Below, one piece after another: positions 25,001 to 35,310 of a DNA stretch of 64,000 nt. Source of the stretch: Anaeramoeba flamelloides (Eukaryota > Metamonada > Anaeramoebidae); assembly GCA_027625915.1 (NCBI GenBank), contig JANTQA010000030.1, positions 1,860,001 to 1,924,000 of the forward strand, written 5' to 3'. The notes beneath the pieces are model-generated. The model had not been told where the DNA came from and searched no databases. It saw only the letters and a program-made list of their open reading frames with translations. Positions within the stretch are counted from its first letter, which is position 1; the number at the start of each line of letters is the position of its first letter. The translations under genes and the position numbers were made by a program.

Positions 25001-25779
25001 AAAAATTAAAGTAAATTAAAATTTTGAATTTAATTGGATTTATAAAATAAACACTAAATTTTACAATTTTTTTCGAAATATATCGGGATTTTATAATATA
25101 AAAAAATAAATAATTAACAAATACTAATAAATATATAAAAACTCTTTTCCAAATATTGTGACTTACCTGAAATAATAAATTGAAAAAAAAATTATCCTTT
25201 AGTATTCAAGAACAATTAATAACTAAATATGATTTGTAATTCACTTTGAAGTCTTTCTAAATGTAAAAAGCATGATATATTAAAATTTAAAAAAAATATA
25301 ACCAAAAATCTAAAAAAAAGTGAGTTACAATTTTTGAAATGAGCATTAAGGATTTTTTTACAACTAAACTTTCACTGAAAAAAAGTTTAACAAGAAGATT
25401 TTTTGCTAATAATTAAATTAATTTTCAAAGAAATTGCAGAGTCACAATTTTCTTAGTGATTATTTGTCTTTTTGAAGATTTTTTTTACCAATTGATCTTT
25501 TTTTTTAAAAAAAAAAAAAAAGAAAGAAAAAGAAAAAGAAAAAGAATAGGAAAAACAAAAGAAAAACAAAAATTTGAAAAAGCCAAACTAAAATTTGAAA
25601 AACTTGAAAAAATGAAACTGATCCAAAAATTTGAAAATATTTTGTTTTAAGAATACTGGAATAAACCCTCCAAACAGCTTCCCTAAACATTATAAACTTG
25701 GTCAAAATTTCGGAAAAATAGTTTATTTACTCGTTGGTAAATAATCTGGATGTAAAATTGTTGAACTATAGGGATACAT
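22015..25779 (-). CDS. Multi-RRM RNA-binding protein, short exons
   Basis: A gene of short exons traced by splice sites. Firm exons: 24956-24810, 22552-22418, 22338-22222 and 22089-22015, all phase 0, ending in TAA. They encode one RRM (SCLKISGIPSHYENRLKDRL, beta-3 motif CYYIQF, split by a 2.26-kb intron before the second helix). A further RRM follows (KLYCTNIP as RNP2, KTFLIYYY as RNP1, EAESAMDAYN). The tail is basic (YFKKKNEEN...). Tentative upstream exons: 25256-25167 (ends with a strong GTAAGT donor and carries the RNP1-like KSYLVINC), 25374-25362, 25682-25604 (RNP2-like KLFGGFIP) and 25779-25731 (ATG, MYPYSSTILHPDYLPT). These would give a third, N-terminal RRM. Exon 25256-25167 has an in-frame TGA near 25207, so its exact borders, or the gene's integrity, are uncertain. 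The likely role is nuclear RNA binding, as in PTB- or hnRNP-like proteins. Confidence 0.72.
22553..24809 (-). other. Long intron of the RRM gene
   Basis: A 2.26-kb intron interrupting an RRM immediately after its beta-3 strand, with donor GTAACC and acceptor CATAG. A purine-rich stretch lies at 23520-23560, and a possible donor-like AACTTACCC occurs at 23623. No independent gene was supported inside. Confidence 0.6.
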
Positions 25780-25971
25780 TAAAATTGATTTGTTTGATAA
25801 ATAAATAATTGTAAATTGTTTTTAATTCAATTAAGATCAATCAAAATTGAAATTTTTTTAACAAATTTGTCAAAGTAAAAAAAAAATTGAAATTCATCTA
25901 TCTTGATTAGATTTTTAAAAAAAAAACTTAATACAACCCATTTTACAATTGAAATTAAATCCACTTTGAAA

Positions 25972-28182
25972 TTAAGGTGCAAAAAAATAATAATAAAATA
26001 AAAATAAAAAAAAAAATTGAAATTCCAAAAGAAGAGTTAAAAAACATACTTTTCCATAGTACTGATCTAATAAATGATTGAACGAGCAACTTTGATTTAA
26101 TATAAAATAATCTACAACTTCTCTTAACTCTTTGATTATTTGAATAGATTTAATATATTTTGGCAAATCGTTTGTATAAAGGTAATTGATAAATATTTTG
26201 ATTGTTTGGAAAGAAAAGTGAGAATGATTATTAATGGTGTTTATTTTATTTTTAGTCCCGACAAAGAGCATTCTAAAGAGAGAGCTTCTCGCTTGTAAAA
26301 TCCATTTGTGGACATATATTTTTGATGATCCAACTATTATGGAAAAATCCTTTGATTGGTTACAGAATTTTGCATCTCTAAGATCTTTTTTCAAATAGTG
26401 GTTACGAATACTCGTAAATTGGAAATCGTTACAAATTTTGTCCACTAATAATTTGTCTTCTATTTGATCCTCGCCATAAACCCAATCAATAAATTTTTTA
26501 ATTTCAATTGGTTTATAATTTTTTAGAATTATCTCCAACTCTTCAAATGGTTTTTTTGTTCTTAATTCAAGAAACTTTCTGTGTAGATTATATCCAAAGA
26601 GATGACAATCAGTACACTCTTTGAAATCTAATAAATCTTTGAAATCTTCTTTAATTGATCTTGATTCATTTAGAATATATCTGTTTAATTTCAATATATT
26701 ATAAGAAAATGTGGTATAATCTCTTATCATTTCGGTTGGTTTATAATTATCACATTTGATGATATACCCATGATTAACCAAAAAATGAATGATTTCGAAG
26801 CGTTTCCCTTCTGTAATTCTCCATTGATTCTTTAAAAATGGCATTATGATATCTTCATTGTTATCTAATAATTCCATATTGTTGCATTGGTGATAGAATA
26901 ATAAGATCATATCGAATGAAATATTAGGATTCTCGGACAAATGGAGAAATGCCGTTTTACCTTCGTCGCTTTTTAAATGTATATCAATATCATAGGTGAA
27001 TAAATATTTTAATATACGATATTGGATCAGTAAATTTTGACAATAAATATGCAAAATTGATTCTTTTTTGGAATTTAATTCTTGTAAATTAATACCTCTT
27101 TTGATCAGTTTAACGATAAGTAAGAGATCGGATAAATCACTTTCTAATAAGAGATGTAAGATATTATTCCCTGATGGTGTTTTTACCATTATATCGGCAC
27201 CATTGTCTAAAAAGGAACGTATAACATTACTATGTACAGAAGAGTGTTGACAATAGTATTGAAATGGTGTCAAACCATCCCCATTGAGATCTTTGACATT
27301 AATATTTTGGCATTTTTCAATCAATCGAATTAAAATATCATTGTGTTCCTTGAATAAATAATTTTCTTTGCAATAGTAGAATAACAGTGATTGAGTGTCT
27401 TTTAAATGATCAAGATTTGCACCGCTTTCAATTAACATTGCAATGATCTTGCTATCCGAATTGTTGTTTTCCTCATAATCGATCAATAATTTATTTATTC
27501 GATCTTGGGATATTGTGAATTCTTTTTGATCTTGAAAAAGATATCTCAAGATTGTGAATATGTCTTCCTTAGGTTTGCTTATAAGTGTTGGGCTTTCCTC
27601 AAGTCTATAAAATTCAATTGAAAAGCAATCTAAACTTTTTTCAAGAATTGGTAATAGATAGGCAAAATCAAAACCATATCTTTCCATAATCAAATGCCCC
27701 ACAGTTCTTCCATTTTCATCCTTTAAATTGATGTCGTACCCTTGGGAAATTATTTCTGCAAAGAGTCTGATATTTCTTTTCTCATTTAAAACTAATAAAT
27801 GCAAAATTGAAGAACCAAAATGATTTTGGTGGTTGATATTTGAACCATTCAGTAGAAATAAATCAATGAACTTTTTATATTGGCTAGTTAAATTGTTCCT
27901 CAGAAAAAAATTCATTAAAGGTGTATTTCCAGAGTCGTCTTCCTGTTCCAAATTCGGTTTCAAAGTCATCAAATATTTTAATGTCTTGTATGAAGGGTTG
28001 GTGTTCGTAATCAATTGAAAAAGATCATCTATTGTTTTGTCATGTTTCTGTAGATACTTTGTGTTTATTTGTGATTTAATTAACTCAAAATTATTCTTTC
28101 GAAATAACTTGTAAAGTTGATCATAAGATACATAGGTTTTCATTTTTTGATTGTTTTTTCTTATCGTTTGTAATTTCACCAT
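25972..28182 (-). CDS. Ankyrin-repeat protein with two BTB/POZ-like domains
   Basis: An open frame of 736 codons beginning with ATG at 28182. Residues about 20-500 form diverged ankyrin repeats, recognisable from recurring GNTPLM, GSSILHLL, GLTPFQYYCQ, GNNILHLLLES, KESILHIYCQ and GKTAFLHLS motifs spaced about 33-45 residues apart. Residues about 510-590 look like a degenerate BTB fold (HRKFLELRTKKPF, IKKFIDWVYG). Residues about 600-700 are a canonical BTB domain (DFSIIVGSSKIYVHKWIL, ARSSLFRMLF, IKIFINYLYT). The natural end is uncertain. A GTATGT donor follows Lys711 (26050), and the Phe-rich readthrough to 25972 looks intronic, so a short terminal exon near 25.83-25.91 kb is likely. Ankyrin-BTB proteins usually act as cullin-3 adaptors or scaffolds; that role is inferred. 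The RRM gene starts about 190 bases downstream on the same strand. Confidence 0.85.
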   Translation of the reverse strand: MVKLQTIRKNNQKMKTYVSYDQLYKLFRKNNFELIKSQINTKYLQKHDKTIDDLFQLITNTNPSYKTLKYLMTLKPNLEQEDDSGNTPLMNFFLRNNLTSQYKKFIDLFLLNGSNINHQNHFGSSILHLLVLNEKRNIRLFAEIISQGYDINLKDENGRTVGHLIMERYGFDFAYLLPILEKSLDCFSIEFYRLEESPTLISKPKEDIFTILRYLFQDQKEFTISQDRINKLLIDYEENNNSDSKIIAMLIESGANLDHLKDTQSLLFYYCKENYLFKEHNDILIRLIEKCQNINVKDLNGDGLTPFQYYCQHSSVHSNVIRSFLDNGADIMVKTPSGNNILHLLLESDLSDLLLIVKLIKRGINLQELNSKKESILHIYCQNLLIQYRILKYLFTYDIDIHLKSDEGKTAFLHLSENPNISFDMILLFYHQCNNMELLDNNEDIIMPFLKNQWRITEGKRFEIIHFLVNHGYIIKCDNYKPTEMIRDYTTFSYNILKLNRYILNESRSIKEDFKDLLDFKECTDCHLFGYNLHRKFLELRTKKPFEELEIILKNYKPIEIKKFIDWVYGEDQIEDKLLVDKICNDFQFTSIRNHYLKKDLRDAKFCNQSKDFSIIVGSSKIYVHKWILQARSSLFRMLFVGTKNKINTINNHSHFSFQTIKIFINYLYTNDLPKYIKSIQIIKELREVVDYFILNQSCSFNHLLDQYYGKVCFLTLLLEFQFFFLFLFYYYFFAP

Positions 28183-28404
28183 TGTCTTCTTTTTCCTTTT
28201 CCTTTTTCTTTTTGCACGAACTTGTTGTCGTTTTGAAATCTATTGAATATTAATAAATATGTAAATTTTATATTTGTTGTTTTGGAATCAAATTATTTCA
28301 TTGTTGTTCGAGCTATGTAAGAAATTAAAATGTTATCTTTTATTTGTCAAAAAGGAGGAATCTAACTTTTTGAAAAATAAAAAACCTTAAAAATCGATTT
28401 GTTA

Positions 28405-28623
28405 TCAAACAATCGAAAATATTTGTTTCAAGAACATAATACTGGGTTTTCCAATGAAAACATTATACCCAAATAAAGATAACACTCTATAAATATAATG
28501 TTTCTGATTTCTGAAATGACAAATAAGAGGAGTTGGCACTTTCTCCCTTAAATAATGATAAAAAAGGAGTTTTTTCAAAACATTTATTGACTTAAACATT
28601 TGTGATTTTTTTCTATTCTTCAT
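28405..28623 (-). CDS. Weakly supported small ORF upstream of the ankyrin-BTB gene
   Basis: 72 codons from ATG. The middle part (REKVPTPLICHFRNQKHY, VLSLFGYNVFIGKPS) has a protein-like mixture and more G/C than its flanks. No domain was recognised. It lies about 220 bases upstream of the ankyrin-BTB start on the same strand, so it could be 5' leader sequence, a small gene or a relic. Confidence 0.25.
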   Translation of the reverse strand: MKNRKKSQMFKSINVLKKLLFYHYLREKVPTPLICHFRNQKHYIYRVLSLFGYNVFIGKPSIMFLKQIFSIV

Positions 28624-29049
28624 CCAATTTCCATCTAATAAAATATTAAATAATATGATAAGGAAAAATCACTTTTTAAAATGTTAATTCATGAATTATT
28701 TATAATAATTTTTTATTATAAGTAAATATGTTTAAACATTTTTGATAATATTTCTAAATTTTCAAGATATTTATTGTTTTTTTTTTCTGACTTTTTTTTA
28801 AAGGTTTATTCATCTGTCTTTTGAGAAAAGTTTTAAATTATGAATTAAATTTATTTTCAAATTTTTCATAATTTTTCCTGATTTTTGATATTAAATTTTT
28901 TGTTTCTCATTGATATGAAAAAATGAAATGAAAATTAACTCCAAAAATTTTAACTTTTATTGGAGAAAAAATTTTAGATTTGATCTTTCATTTTAAGATA
29001 TTTTCTTTTTAATAATGAAAGTTTGAGCAACCCATATCATATTTGCTTT

Positions 29050-29180
29050 GAATTTATAGTTGGTTTCTTTTGTCTGTTTAATGTGTAGGTTGTCTTCCCG
29101 AAAAAAAAAAAAACAGTTTTAATTTGTAACATTAGTTTATAGGTTTATATAGATTATTTTGACAATAATAATGCTAAAAA
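29050..29180 (+). repeat. Dispersed repeat family F4, copy 2
   Basis: Matches 85-215 through GTTGGTTT, TTTAATGTGTAGGTTGTC, an A-run and TTTTGACAATAATAATG. Confidence 0.55.
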
Positions 29181-30089
29181 TACTTGTTAAAAATGGGGAT
29201 AATAATTGTATAGTTCTTTATTTTCGTTGATATAAAACCACTTAAAAATAAATCAACGTGTTTTATGGTTAGGGTCTCCTAAAATCAAATATAAAATACT
29301 AAAATATTTTTAAAAAAATATATTAATAGATAACAAAGATCAAATACAACTTAAAAAGTTATTAATTATTCTTTTGAATGTGTTTATTTTGGTTTTGAAT
29401 TTTCATTCTTTTCTTTTTTTGAGAACTTGAAGGTTTTTTACAATTTTATACATTTTTTAAATTAATTTTTTATCGAAAGAATTACAAAATCCTTACTTTG
29501 TCATATCTACATAGTTTTAGAAACAAATATAAATTGGATAAAATTGAATTGAATTAGGAGATTTTGTGATGAAAGAAAAAGATTTGTTCTAAATTGAAGA
29601 AAATTTATGTTTGTGGAAATAGAAAATTTGAAAAAATTAGTTTTTTTGTTCTTTTTTTAAATATGGTGGGTTTTCAACTAAAGTAACCTAATAGTCATAT
29701 GCTATACACTTTAACCAGTAAAGAATAATTGACTCATGTTCAAAAAATTGTATGACTTGAGAAATAAAATAAATATGTATATGTGTTGAATAACGATATA
29801 TAAATGAGAAATATGATTTTTTCAATCAATTTTATAAACGATTTAAGAAGATATTGTGAGACTAAATTGTAATTTAAAGGAAAATAATTGAGAAAAAGAT
29901 CTTTTTTTCCATTTTTTTCATACAAAATTTATATATTTGAAGAAATGTTTAAAACAAAAACAATTAATATTTTTTAACTTTTTACATTAACTAAAGATCT
30001 AATCTCAAAAGTTGGTCAAAGTTTAAGTGATGTATAAATTTCATTCTTATTTTCAAATATATGATTTTTATTTAATAAAAAAAATGAAT

Positions 30090-30360
30090 TTAATTTTTTC
30101 TAATAGGTATTATACCTTCAAGGAGAGTTGGGGATATAGTTGATGAAACATCCTTTGGATTGGCCATCAATTTCTTTTTAATTGTTTAATTAGCAACAAG
30201 TAAATTGTAATATCACTGAAGGTAATGAGTAACCCCTTACATATGAGGCTGCTCTTGTTGGTTATAAAGCCAGTCATTAGAAAAATATATAATCAAAACA
30301 GTGAAATGTTTACTTTCTAACATACACTAATTCTATTACAGCTGTTCCAGTCTAACCATG
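30090..30360 (+). pseudogene. Decayed coding-like island
   Basis: Markedly more G/C than its surroundings. Protein-like pieces on the plus strand include IIPSRRVGDIVDETSFGLAI and PLTYEAALVGYKASH, in more than one frame and with several breaks. The first piece is preceded by a CTAATAG that could be a splice acceptor. The family is not recognised. It may be the relic of a host gene or of a mobile element. Confidence 0.35.
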
Positions 30361-30649
30361 AAAATTCATAAGACCTAGAAATTGATTTTCTATTTTAAAA
30401 TTTTATCTTGGTATACAAACCTGAAAATGGTTATTAAAAGTCTATCACCAACTGTAAAATTTATTCTATTAGAAAAAAAAAATTACTTTTATCGATTATT
30501 TGGGGTTTTTGGTTTTGGAAAAAGACAAACACATTAATAAAAAAACTTACTTAATGTGGATCTTCAATTTCAAAATTTCGAAAAACCACAGGTGTAAACA
30601 ATATAATAACAATGTTTGAAAAATACTTTTAATTTTTCATTATATATTT

Positions 30650-30830
30650 CTTTATTTAGGGACTAGTCTCTATTATTTTTTTTTTGACCAATATCTAAAT
30701 AAGGATTCCTTATCTAGAAATAAGTTTAATATAAAAATAAACAGGGTTTTTCTAATTTAAGTAATTGATAAAATATTTTCTCAATCTTTATTAAATATAG
30801 GTAAAAACATTTAATAGAGATTCTTCACTT
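30650..30830 (-). repeat. Dispersed repeat family F5, copy 1
   Basis: Reversed relative to 37125-37300. Shared words are AGTCTCTATTA, TTGACCAAT, AAATAAGGATTCCTT, AAATAAACAGG and AATAGAGATT. GTCTCTATTA-like sequence at both ends suggests short terminal inverted repeats. Confidence 0.65.
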
Positions 30831-31903
30831 AAAAATAATTTGTGTCTTTGTTGATGACAAAAAAAAAATTCTCTTATGATGTAAGAGAAATTGAAATTTT
30901 GGTCTTATGTAGAGAAATTGAATTTTCTATTTTATAAAACACAATTTTAAGATAGACACTGAATTTCTTTGACCTAAAAATTTTCAATTTAGGGTTGGAA
31001 TGTCTGTAATTAAGGTAGAACAAAATAATTTTTTTTTTTTACTTCACAAACCAGTAAATGAAGGAACATGAATTTTTTTTTTGGTATTATCACTTGAGTT
31101 AGGGGAAAAAATGAAGGCAGGCTATTATGGCCAAACTTTTTAAATGTTTTATTGGGTTTTTTTTATGGTTTCTTATATTGATTATTTTGTTATTTAGAAG
31201 TGATCTTAAAGTGTAAATTAAAAAGTACTTTTAATGTAATAACAAACCTAACTAGTTTAACAAAATATATTAAATAGACAATTAGTTCAGTTAATGAGAA
31301 TTTATTGAACAAAGTGTGTATTATATTATTATTATTATTTAAATTCGTGGTATTCCAAATTAAGAAAGGAAATTAACTTTTTGATATTATTTGTTATTTA
31401 AATAGCAAAATATTTTGACTGGTTATCTTTCTTATCCAATTCTGGTATCTTCCTTTAGATTTTTAGGATTCTATGTTCATCCAAAATAAAGCAATATTTT
31501 CATTAAAAATCGAATAAACAAAAAAATAGAGACAATATTTTTCTTTAGAAACTCTTCTTGTAAAAGAAGAATCAGGAAATAAAAAGGAAAATGAATTGAT
31601 TATATTTTTTTACATCATAATTCAAATTCTTGTAATGAATGTATAAACATTATTTTATTAGGGATTAGAAAAAGATAAGATCATATTAAGATATCTCAAT
31701 TGTTTTTTACAAAAAGTGAGTAGCTAAAGTTTTCAAAAGTGTTGCTCAAAATTTGTGATTCACCTCTTAAGATTTGTTGGAACAACAGTTTTAAAAACTT
31801 TTATCAGTCTCTTTTTTCAAACACCCAACCAAATGAAATTTCTTTTTTTAATTTCGATCTTTATTGATTTTTGATCTTTTTTTGTTTTTATTCCCTTATG
31901 TAG

Positions 31904-31984
31904 AATATTGAAGCAAAAATAATTCAATTTATACGAGCCCAAGAATTAGTAAAGAATGGTTATAAAAAGGAACCTGAAATATAA
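31904..31984 (+). CDS. Possible 3'-terminal exon
   Basis: A CTTATGTAG acceptor is followed by 26 in-frame codons (NIEAKIIQFIRAQELVKNGY, then KKEPEI) and TAA. The composition is convincingly protein-like, but no upstream exon could be joined. The segment overlaps by 25 bases the 3' end proposed for the minus-strand gene, so one of the two calls may be wrong. Confidence 0.3.
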   Translation, partial: NIEAKIIQFIRAQELVKNGYKKEPEI

Positions 31985-32360
31985 TTGATTTTACAGCCTT
32001 CATTAATTTGTTTGAAAGGGTATTTTCTAATAGGTATTTTGAAAGTTTTAAATAACCAGTCAATATAAAGAAAAAAGTTGATCTGAAAAACAGCTATTGA
32101 AAAAAAAAAAAGCTTTTGAGTTAAGACTAAAAATGAAATAAAAAAAAATTTATAAATGACTTACCATAATGGGTTGAAGTGTTGTAATAGTTTGAATGTG
32201 TTATTTTGTAAAAATTGTAAAATAAAATAAATGGTAATGAGAAAATTATCAATAAAAATAAATTCTGAACTTCAAAATAAATCCCAGCCCTTTTATATAT
32301 TTTTAATAGATTAACCAACACGTTCCTCAGCCTCCGTTGTTCAAGTTTTAGAAATCCCAT
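31960..32360 (-). CDS. Possible two-exon small membrane protein
   Basis: Exon 32360-32165 starts with ATG and ends at a consensus GTAAGT donor. Exon 32093-31960 follows a TTTTTCAATAG acceptor, and the phases (1 to 2) close to give about 109 residues. The first exon reads MGFLKLEQRRLRNVLVNLL, then a basic stretch, then a strongly hydrophobic helix (LFLLIIFSLPFILFYNFY). The second has a further hydrophobic piece (INFFLYIDWLF) and a basic tail. No family was recognised. An alternative in-frame acceptor 24 bases upstream (TTTTTAG) would lengthen exon 2. It overlaps the plus-strand exon candidate at 31904-31984. Confidence 0.4.
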
Positions 32361-33444
32361 ATATTTTTGAAAAATGATTTTTTCAAAGTTTTCTTGCTAT
32401 CTTTTTGACTCAAATTATCTCTAAAAATAGACTTTTATTGACAATTTTAGCATTCTTTACAAATTATTAGGTTTTTTTCACAAAGCTAATTTACAATTTT
32501 TTGGTACTCAATTAAAATAATTCTTGATCTGTTCTTCTCTCAAGAAAATAGGTTATTTTGGGAATACCAAAATCTTCGTGAATCTTTTAACTGGAAAAAA
32601 GGAAAGAAGTCAATTATTTTATTTATTAACTGAATAATTTTCAAAATGGTTAGAAACATTGGTTACACGCATCCGCTTTTCGTTAAGGTTCAGAATTTTG
32701 AAGAAAATAGAAATATCTGATTGTAGTCTGCACTTTAAAATTATTCATTTTGAACCTATTTCAAAATTTATCTTTTTTGTTAAGAAATAAACCCAAAAGT
32801 ATTTTTAAAGTTATTAATTGTGATCAGAGTGATCTAATTGTCATAATTTTTAAAGATAAATTTAACAAAAAAAAACCGATTCGTAAAAACAAATCACATT
32901 TACTATTTACAGTTTAAATAGAAATTATTCTATATTTTTCCAAAGATCAAAAATCACCTCTTTGTCAAGCTTAAGTGGCAAACGTTCAAAGTGCTTCTCA
33001 GTTTCAAGAATTAAAATACTGATAAATTCAAATTTATTGAAATTTTTAATTCAATTTCCTTTTTTGTAATCTAGGCGCTCAACTTTAAAAACAACTCGAG
33101 ACTATGGATATTTTGAAGGGGCAACTAATTTTACAAAGTTTCTCAGTAATTAAGCCAACAGAATGCGATATTCAAAACTATGATTAAAAAAAGATTTTTA
33201 AAGGAAAATAAAAGTAAAAAATTAAGATCTTTATTTGAATTAATCAGTATTTATTTTGTATTGCCTAATCTTTCAACTAATTCTTCAAACTAACAATTTG
33301 AAGTTCATCAATTTGGAGTGAAAAATAAGTTGTCTATTTTATTCAAAGTCACTTCTTAAGGGAAAAGTTGAGTTTTCAAAATGTTTATCCCGTAATTAAG
33401 GATATACCGAATGTAAAATATATTTTTTGTGTTTATGGTATATA

Positions 33445-33906
33445 CTGTTAATTGCAAGTTAAAAGGATCAAAATTTTCATTCAGGCTTTCCACAAAAAAA
33501 ATCACTATTTCTAAGAATTAAAATAAATCATTAAAAGATCCCAATTACTTACTATTAATTGAAAAATAAATCGGACAAAATTTTCATTTATCTTTCCAAA
33601 ATTAAATTATGATTTCAAAAATCCTTGAATACAGAATTTTGATAGTCCCTATCCTCTAGCCACGTTAAACACGTTATATGGTTGAAAAATAATTCGATTT
33701 TCAAAGATTATTTCAAAGATTTTTTTGGGAAAGATGAAAGAAAATTTTGTCCGATTTATTTTACAATTAACAGTATTTCTAAAAATGGGAAATTAATAAT
33801 TTAAGCTGTTTTTTTCAAGTAAACATTTGAAAAGTTTCTTTTTTTTCAAAATCTATTTTTGTAAAACTGAATGAAAATTCTGTTCGATTTATATTGAAAC
33901 AAATAG
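33445..33906. mobile_element. MITE family F6, outer copy interrupted by a second copy
   Basis: The left end CTGTTAATTG...ATCAAAATTTTCATTCAG and the right end (reversed CTATTTGTTTC...GAACAGAATTTTCATTCAG) are inverted repeats, each next to TA. The element is split by the inner copy at 33552-33773. TA duplication and CTGT-like ends suggest a Tc1/mariner-derived MITE. No ORF. Confidence 0.65.
33552..33773. mobile_element. MITE family F6, inner copy (222 bp)
   Basis: Terminal inverted repeats of about 45 bp share AAATAAATCGGACAAAATTT, with outer ends CTATTAATTG and (reversed) CTGTTAATTG. Both sides are flanked by TA. Arms are nearly identical, so the copy is younger than the outer one. The core contains a GC-richer piece (CCTCTAGCCACG) and no ORF. 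Confidence 0.78.
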
Positions 33907-34869
33907 TAGCTGGATAGTTTCCTTTCTTCTCTGACTTGAAGAAATCTTGGAGAAAAAGATCCTTTTTATTAAAATTGATTCAATTTCAAAAATTCAAATT
34001 TTTATAAAAAAAAAAAATGGTTTTTTTATCGATATTTCCAAATTCTGAATTTTTAAAATTTTAAATTTTCCGAATATGTCTTAAGGTTTACGTGCAAGGA
34101 AAATGAAAAAAGATTATTTCTTTAAATGTCACAGTTAATGATATTAATATTTTTCAAAACCCCAAATAATGTGGACAAAATAATGCTGCAAAAAAATTAA
34201 ATCCAGGTTTCAAAATAAAAAGGGTGTTTTTTAGTTAGGGAAGAGTTATAGATTAACCAAGTAAAGAATCCAGCAATAAACCCTACTTAAATATGGTAAT
34301 GATTTCAAAAAGTTCTATTATTTATAAAAAAATTCTAAAAATACAGGATCAAATTGCAAAATTTATCTCAATAAATAGAGTTATTTTTTCAAAGTGTTTA
34401 CTCATAAAAAATAACAATAAAACTGTCAAAAAAATTAAATAATTATGAAAATTTTTCAATAAATTGAATACATAAATTAAAATTTACTCAAAAAATCAAG
34501 GTATTGGCATTCAAAATCGAGTTTAAAGTATGTGTACTACTGGGTAGAGAATTGGATCTTCCATTGGAATAAGAAGAAAAAAGAACACTGATTTTTTTTT
34601 TTCAAATAAGGATTATCGTCTTTGGTAAAGCTTTATTTTGATCACTGTAAAAGGTTAAAATGAAAAATGCCATATTTTTTTATTTTAAATTATATGATTT
34701 GTGGTTATTAATAAAAAAATACAATTTTTGTAAAAATTACTTGGAAATTGAAATTTTTAAACTAAAAGTTAATATTTTTCACACAACTAAAACGTTCCAA
34801 AAAACCACAATAATACAATTTTATTCAAAATTGGAAATAATTTTAATTAGCCTAAAAAAATGAAAAAAT

Positions 34870-35310
34870 GATTTCAGTATATTAGTTTTTGTTTTAATTT
34901 CATTTTTTTTTTAATTGAGTATCTTGTTATATCCAATATGAATTTTTTTTCAGTGGGTTGGTATTAGGTTAAAGTTGAGCTGTTCAAAATAGAAGAAATA
35001 ATATAAAATTATTTGGTGCTATTTAACCATTCGGATTTACCAATATTCCTAATAGAATTATAAGCGCCTTTAAAAATGCTTTTTTTCTTTCTGTTCTCTC
35101 CAAAAATTTTTTATAAACTGATAATTTATTCATTTTGATAATTCTTTATTGTTTGTTTTATGATTATGGTAATTTAAAAACAATTTTTAACAAATAAATT
35201 TGGTAAATGGTTCTAATTGGGTATTTCTTCAAGAATTAATTAAATAAGACTTTTTTTTTCAAAAATTGAATTTTGATGTGTTAAAAAATTTTTTTATTGG
35301 AGTTCAGATC
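34870..35310 (+). repeat. Dispersed repeat family F3, copy 2
   Basis: Matches 21080-21580 through GGTATTAGGTTAAAG, ATTCCTAATAGAATT, TTCTGTTCTCTC and TTGAATTTTGATGTG. Confidence 0.65.

Larger units (their letters stand above)
28183..31903. other. Intergenic region with repeats and relics
   Basis: No firm gene. It holds a weak ORF (28405-28623, minus), an F4 repeat copy (29050-29180), a decayed coding-like stretch (30090-30360) and an F5 repeat (30650-30830). The remainder is A/T-rich DNA. Confidence 0.5.

Noticed and set aside
25456-25650. Plus-strand Lys/Glu-rich ORF
   Set aside because: It is antisense to a minus-strand segment with an RNP2-like motif and splice sites belonging to the RRM gene; its composition is explained by A-rich DNA.
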